25,728 bases of DNA from a virus: IMG/VR virus record IMGVR_UViG_3300035698_006726, positions 1-25,728 of that record; one strand, 5' to 3'. The position numbers were made by a program, and so were the translations under genes. Position 1 is the stretch's first letter; each line of letters starts with the position of its first letter. The notes under the pieces are model-generated. The model did no database searches and was not told the origin of the DNA. It worked only from the letters and a program-made list of their open reading frames with translations. Positions 22,537 through 25,728 of this stretch are shown here, in pieces.

Positions 22537-23199
22537 TTTTTAACCTCACCCATTCAAATTCTAAAGCTTTTATTACTGTTACAAAAAAGTCTTTGTCTTT
22601 AATATTAAAAAGCTCAATATATGCTTTCATGTCAGTAAAATTTATACCATTTTCTTTCACTAACTCATTAAATGCTTGCCAATAAAAAGCCAGATAGGGT
22701 TTTAATACTGGCTTTTCTCTATAAGGTTTTAGAATTGTTCCTTCTTGTGCCAAACCCTCAAGCCAGTCTATCTTGTCGCCCCACTTAGACGACCAGATCA
22801 AGAAGTCAATTAGTTTTTTATATCATCCTCAACTTGGAATGTTTTAAAGTTTTGAACATGATATTGAAGTTTAGTTGCAAAATCAGGCAAATCAAGAAGC
22901 AATTTTATACAGTTTGTTTTATTGTATTCGATTACTTCGCCAGCCTTGTTGGTTAGGTTATACCATCCGACAATGATTGTTTCAGCATAAACTTCAGCAA
23001 GCAGTTGGTCTGCATCTTCTGCGGTTATCTCTGTTTTAGTAGTATGCAACAATTTTGTTTTTTCAGCTAAACAACTTGCATATTCACGATTTGAACCGCC
23101 CGCACGTTTTGCATAAATAGTTACAGGACCATAAACAAGAGGCGTTCCGTTTTTCTCAGCTTCTTTATTTGTTGAATACATTTCATATAAATTTGTCAT
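22529..23199 (-). CDS. Tail assembly chaperone fusion (gpGT-like), made by -1 frameshift
   Basis: The second frame (90 codons after its first TTG at 22801, stop 22529) has no ribosome-binding site of its own. A -1 shift at AAAAAAC (22813-22819) joins it to the G-like gene: DDIKK then LIDFLIWSSKWGDKIDW, giving 223 aa. This is the lambda G/GT arrangement, in which the minor fusion recruits the tape measure and is absent from the finished tail. The T part is helical with LAFYWQAFNEL and ends at the tape-measure start. Position between the major tail protein and the tape measure matches fully. Confidence 0.85.
22810..23199 (-). CDS. Tail assembly chaperone (gpG-like), 129 aa
   Basis: ATG 23199 overlaps the stop of the major tail gene (TAATG). 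An earlier in-frame start lies within that gene. The protein (MTNLYEMYSTNKEAEKNGTP onward) has a beta-like N-terminal half and a helical C-terminal half, ending VEDDIKN at a TAA directly after the slippery heptamer. It is the abundant short form that, with the GT fusion, chaperones the tape measure during tail assembly. The identification rests on position and the frameshift signal more than on sequence. Confidence 0.82.
   Translation of the reverse strand: MTNLYEMYSTNKEAEKNGTPLVYGPVTIYAKRAGGSNREYASCLAEKTKLLHTTKTEITAEDADQLLAEVYAETIIVGWYNLTNKAGEVIEYNKTNCIKLLLDLPDFATKLQYHVQNFKTFQVEDDIKN
22813..22819 (-). promoter_or_regulatory. Slippery heptamer A-AAA-AAC for -1 ribosomal frameshifting
   Basis: The zero-frame codons AAA AAC are preceded by A and followed by TAA, a canonical X-XXY-YYZ site. 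A possible 6-bp stem (GUCGUC with GGCGAC) begins about 19 bases downstream, farther than usual, so the structure's role is doubtful. A -1 shift reads straight into the T frame. Confidence 0.88.
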
Positions 23200-24143
23200 T
23201 ATACAGTTACCAACCTTTCTATTTGTAAAGTGCAATCATAAGCTGGCGATCCATCTTCAGAAAATAAAGCTGTATAGTCAAGATTCAGCATAACATCTTG
23301 ATTGTTGCCAGCATTCTCAATCTTGTTACTAGATAGCTTGATTTTAGGAATAGTGAACCTGTAATATTTGCCGTTAGTGTCGCCAATAACAAACGCAAGA
23401 GCAATATCATCATGATCCAAGAAAGCATTATATAATGATAGATCTTCAAAGTATGCAGACATTGAGCCTGTAAGCTCAAAACGACCAACACCAATGCCAG
23501 CAAGATCAATCTCTCCGACTTCGGCTTGTTCTCGTAAATTATTTGTCATACTCATTGATAAAGACATGATTGTTGGACTTGGAGATACACCAGAAATTGT
23601 TAATGATGCAAAAGAAGAACCAGCATTCAAAACAGCTGTTGTTGTTGCATCAAGATAAGTAGCACCAGCAACCGCACTATCTGAAGCAGAACCGCCTTGA
23701 CCTAAGAAATCAAAGTTGCCTGTTACAATCTGTTGCGCTGTTATGTCAAGAGACATTGTATTTACAAGCATTCCTCTTTGACGAACATATTTATTCAAAG
23801 CACCAGCTAAGAATTTTTGTTCAATAGAAAAAGCGTGTCTGTCTGTTCCATTTTTTAAGGTATTTGTAGCCCATGTTCCACCTAAAGCAGATTGAAGCAA
23901 AGCATCAAAAGTTTCTTGAGAAAATTCAAAGTTAAAACCCCCGACACCTTTTCTTGCAACTTCGCTATTGTCAGCAATGTTTCTGTCTGGTCGTATTTCA
24001 TCACTTGTAATTGTTGTTTTTTCGTATTGAGGAAGATCGCCAGTATATCTTGTTTTTTGATAAACAGGGCTTGTTGGTGTAATTCCTTCTGTAGTTTCAG
24101 CAACTAAAGCAAGTTGAGTGGTACTAGCATCTATAAAAGACAT
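23199..24143 (-). CDS. Major tail tube protein
   Basis: The 314-aa protein matches the tail-tube family in position, size and pattern. It has an N-terminal AETTEGITPTSPVYQKTRYT segment with DEIRPDRNIADNSEVARKGV, a central Ig-like or tube domain (SLSMSMTNNLREQAEVGEID, LTGSMSAYFEDLSLYNAFL) and a YRFTIPKIKLSS strand near the end. It polymerises into hexameric rings around the tape measure. The strong AGGAGA 8 bases before ATG 24143, in a short 11-base gap, fits the need for high expression. Confidence 0.9.
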   Translation of the reverse strand: MSFIDASTTQLALVAETTEGITPTSPVYQKTRYTGDLPQYEKTTITSDEIRPDRNIADNSEVARKGVGGFNFEFSQETFDALLQSALGGTWATNTLKNGTDRHAFSIEQKFLAGALNKYVRQRGMLVNTMSLDITAQQIVTGNFDFLGQGGSASDSAVAGATYLDATTTAVLNAGSSFASLTISGVSPSPTIMSLSMSMTNNLREQAEVGEIDLAGIGVGRFELTGSMSAYFEDLSLYNAFLDHDDIALAFVIGDTNGKYYRFTIPKIKLSSNKIENAGNNQDVMLNLDYTALFSEDGSPAYDCTLQIERLVTV

Positions 24144-24154
24144 GATATTTTCTC

Positions 24155-24559
24155 CTAAAAATTATAGTCGACTGTATAGCCGACATCTATTATCATTTGT
24201 TCAAACTGTCCGACTGTTCCACCCGAACGAGGTTGAGCGTTTCTTGTTTTAACGTTACCTAAAACCACCCATGAAAGCAAATTAATTGCAAAATCAACCA
24301 ATTCATTAAGACGAGCAACGCCTGTTTTTTGCTTAACATAAACCTTTATTCTTATAACGCTTGTATGACGATTTGTATTATCTTCAGGCGCACCCATTGA
24401 GATTCGAATCATATCGCCTGTTATAAACTCAATACTTGACCATTCTTCTTTTTCGTCAATTTCAAAAGGAATATTAGGAAGTGCCAAATCTGTATATGTC
24501 CAGTTATCCTGAAAATATTTAATTATGTCGATTGTTTCTTGTTTGAAATCTGTACTCAT
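24155..24559 (-). CDS. Tail terminator-like protein
   Basis: The 134-aa protein lies where phages encode the tail terminator, between the gp10-like protein and the major tail protein. It begins with a helix (ETIDIIKYFQDNW), then beta strands with SIEFITGDMIRISMGAPE and SVIRIKVYVKQKTG, a long helix (LVDFAINLLSWVV), and a final GQFEQMIIDVGYTVDY strand. This fold order matches gpU-like and DUF4128 proteins that cap the growing tube and join it to the head. The start overlaps the gp10-like stop. Confidence 0.75.
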   Translation of the reverse strand: MSTDFKQETIDIIKYFQDNWTYTDLALPNIPFEIDEKEEWSSIEFITGDMIRISMGAPEDNTNRHTSVIRIKVYVKQKTGVARLNELVDFAINLLSWVVLGNVKTRNAQPRSGGTVGQFEQMIIDVGYTVDYNF

Positions 24560-24957
24560 AATTTTTTAGCCTCAAAAGAAGTTCTAACGTTTGTAAGAGT
24601 AATAGCAACCATTCCTTGAGGTGCTTGCCCAGAATAACCATCTTCTAAACGTCTTGCATACGGTAAATTGTTATTAATGAAGATTGCATCGCCAAGCGTT
24701 GAAGATGCTATTTCAGAAAAGCCTTTTGCTAATGTTGCGCCACCACTAGGATCTTTAATATTCAAACTGACTGATTCAGGTCTAATTATACCTACTTGCC
24801 AGTTTCCACGAAAACGACCAGTATCAACAGGAGACATTTTAACAACACTAGAAAAGATTGAAAAAGCAACTTTCTTAATGTCTCTTTCAGCTTGCTTGAT
24901 TGTTTGTTTCATTCCCTTTTTTAGAGAGATATTAAACTCGTCAATATTAGAAGTCAT
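24556..24957 (-). CDS. HK97 gp10-like neck/tail completion protein
   Basis: The 133-aa protein shows the family signature VKMSPVDTGRFRGNWQVG (about 39-56) and the later IFINNNLPYARRLEDGYSGQ (about 92-111) with APQGMV. These proteins sit at the neck and help connect or complete head and tail. The start overlaps the upstream stop and its own end overlaps the tail terminator start, forming a tightly coupled block. Confidence 0.88.
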   Translation of the reverse strand: MTSNIDEFNISLKKGMKQTIKQAERDIKKVAFSIFSSVVKMSPVDTGRFRGNWQVGIIRPESVSLNIKDPSGGATLAKGFSEIASSTLGDAIFINNNLPYARRLEDGYSGQAPQGMVAITLTNVRTSFEAKKL

Positions 24958-25316
24958 TTTGCCACCACAATATAAAAACCGTCAGCTTCAGCAACATTCA
25001 ATGTCTTTGTTATTTCAAGAGATAGATCCCCAGAAACAAGTTTATCTGCTTTCTTTGCTTGAACAGCTAAAGCTTGGATGTAAACAAGGCGATCACCTTC
25101 GCCAACTTCAGAGCTATCAAAGAAGTCTTTAATTGCTGACCTGTTGCCAAACACGACACGACATGAATAATCTATGCCAGTTGTTGTTGTTGCGCCTGTA
25201 GTCTCATTATATGAGGTTGTTTCTTTTGTTAATGTAGCATCTTTAACAACACCAGAAATTGCAGAATCAACATCATCAAAAGCTTGTTTTGCAATAAGAA
25301 CTACTGTTGTACTCAT
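24954..25316 (-). CDS. Head-tail connector/stopper-like protein, 120 aa
   Basis: The protein has a beta-rich core (TTTTGIDYSCRVVFGNRSA; GDRLVYIQALAVQAKKAD) and lies between the adaptor-like and gp10-like genes, the position of head-closure proteins. Length and strand-rich pattern agree with that family, but no signature is decisive. The start overlaps the upstream stop (ATGA) and the end overlaps the next start. Confidence 0.65.
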   Translation of the reverse strand: MSTTVVLIAKQAFDDVDSAISGVVKDATLTKETTSYNETTGATTTTGIDYSCRVVFGNRSAIKDFFDSSEVGEGDRLVYIQALAVQAKKADKLVSGDLSLEITKTLNVAEADGFYIVVAK

Positions 25317-25728
25317 GATCTAAAAGTCCTACCGCTATAAATTGAATCTGTCAGACCAGCAAGCAAGCCATTTATTATCGTTATGGTTTTTCTTGTTTCT
25401 GGCATATCTGAATAAGTCTTTGAAGATGAAACTGGACCAGCTGAAGCACTTTCAGAAGTAACACGTTGTCCACCATTTTGAACAGGCATTAATGAGTTTG
25501 GCGTTGTAAGCTCAAGCAATGAAGCTTCACAAGTTGCCTGAATAACTTCAACAGGTATTTCGTCAGATGTTATTGTGAAGTTATCTTCATCTTCAGCACC
25601 ATATCGGGGCCATTGTAAAGTTTGTGTTCTTTCAACTTTACGACCACCGAAACGACCTCTATAAAAATTATCAATATATTGAGTGCCCCGAATTATTGCA
25701 TCATCCATCAAATCAGCTGGAGAACTAC
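25313..25728 (-). CDS. Head-tail adaptor (DnaT-like/connector family), 5' end outside the window
   Basis: At least 137 codons are visible. The segment ADLMDDAIIRGTQYIDNFYR, with RFGGRKVERTQTLQWPR and IPVEVIQATCEASL, is the pattern of phage head-tail adaptors annotated as 'DnaT-like ssDNA-binding' or gp6-like connectors, which form a ring under the portal. An in-frame ATG at 25708 has no ribosome-binding site. The frame stays open to the window end with plausible residues (SSPADL), so the true start is probably outside. This would be the most upstream late gene seen. Confidence 0.75.
   Translation of the reverse strand, partial: SSPADLMDDAIIRGTQYIDNFYRGRFGGRKVERTQTLQWPRYGAEDEDNFTITSDEIPVEVIQATCEASLLELTTPNSLMPVQNGGQRVTSESASAGPVSSSKTYSDMPETRKTITIINGLLAGLTDSIYSGRTFRS

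Noticed and set aside
22780-22800. Stem-loop stimulating the G/GT frameshift
   Set aside because: A 6-bp stem with one G-U pair can be drawn, but it starts about 19 bases after the heptamer, beyond the usual 5-9 base spacing. I do not list it as a separate feature.
1-25728. CRISPR array, insertion sequence, integrase or attachment site
   Set aside because: I looked for regularly spaced repeats, transposase or integrase motifs and tRNA-end duplications and saw none. Only the short repeats listed are present.

Overview
The window is part of an AT-rich genome of a tailed, lambda-like (siphovirus-type) bacteriophage or prophage. It contains a continuous tail-morphogenesis cluster in canonical order, a lysis cassette, a RecT/exonuclease recombination set, a RuvC-like resolvase, replication genes and a Cro-like switch. 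The host cannot be named. A GapR/DUF2312-like gene and the style of the Cro-like protein point weakly to an alphaproteobacterium. The 107-residue protein at 13514-13837 resembles one I know from marine phages. No integrase, CI-type repressor, terminase, portal or capsid gene is visible, so a temperate lifestyle is neither shown nor excluded.

Layout. (1) About 1-4128 is a leftward early operon with heavily overlapping genes. In transcription order it holds a Cro-like regulator, a GapR-like protein, RuvC-like resolvase, two small proteins, the C-terminal half of a C5 cytosine methyltransferase, a small coiled-coil protein, a structured 119-base gap, a DUF1376-type replication protein, a helicase-loader-like protein and small unknown genes running off the left edge. 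(2) 4129-4288 is a divergent control region. Its two promoters carry the same 17-bp palindrome at the same place between -35 and -10. (3) 4289-8661 is a rightward early operon: a 33-residue membrane peptide, YqaJ-type exonuclease, DUF1351 protein, RecT annealing protein, then small proteins. The last gene is interrupted by an in-frame TAA. (4) A bidirectional terminator at 8679-8711 separates the converging operons. (5) 8745 to the right edge is a leftward late operon. Read in transcription order it encodes head-tail connectors, gp10-like protein, tail terminator, major tail protein, a G/GT chaperone pair with an AAAAAAC slippery site, tape measure, M-, L- and K-like tail-tip proteins, a J-like hub protein, several fibre/adhesin genes, a small membrane protein, a T4-type lysozyme and a DUF1353 protein.

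How the parts work together. The Cro-like protein probably represses both early promoters through the twin operators. The leftward arm would supply replication and resolution, and the rightward arm homologous recombination. The late operon builds a tail that may be roughly 90 nm long, inferred from a 584-residue tape measure. It ends in an elaborate receptor-binding region with a glycine-rich adhesin and a large fibre. The fibre gene is split by an A9 tract, and the two halves clearly belong to one protein. The most notable points are this frameshifted fibre, the stop-interrupted early gene, the geometrically identical twin operators, the catalytic-domain-less methyltransferase and the structured element ahead of the replication gene.
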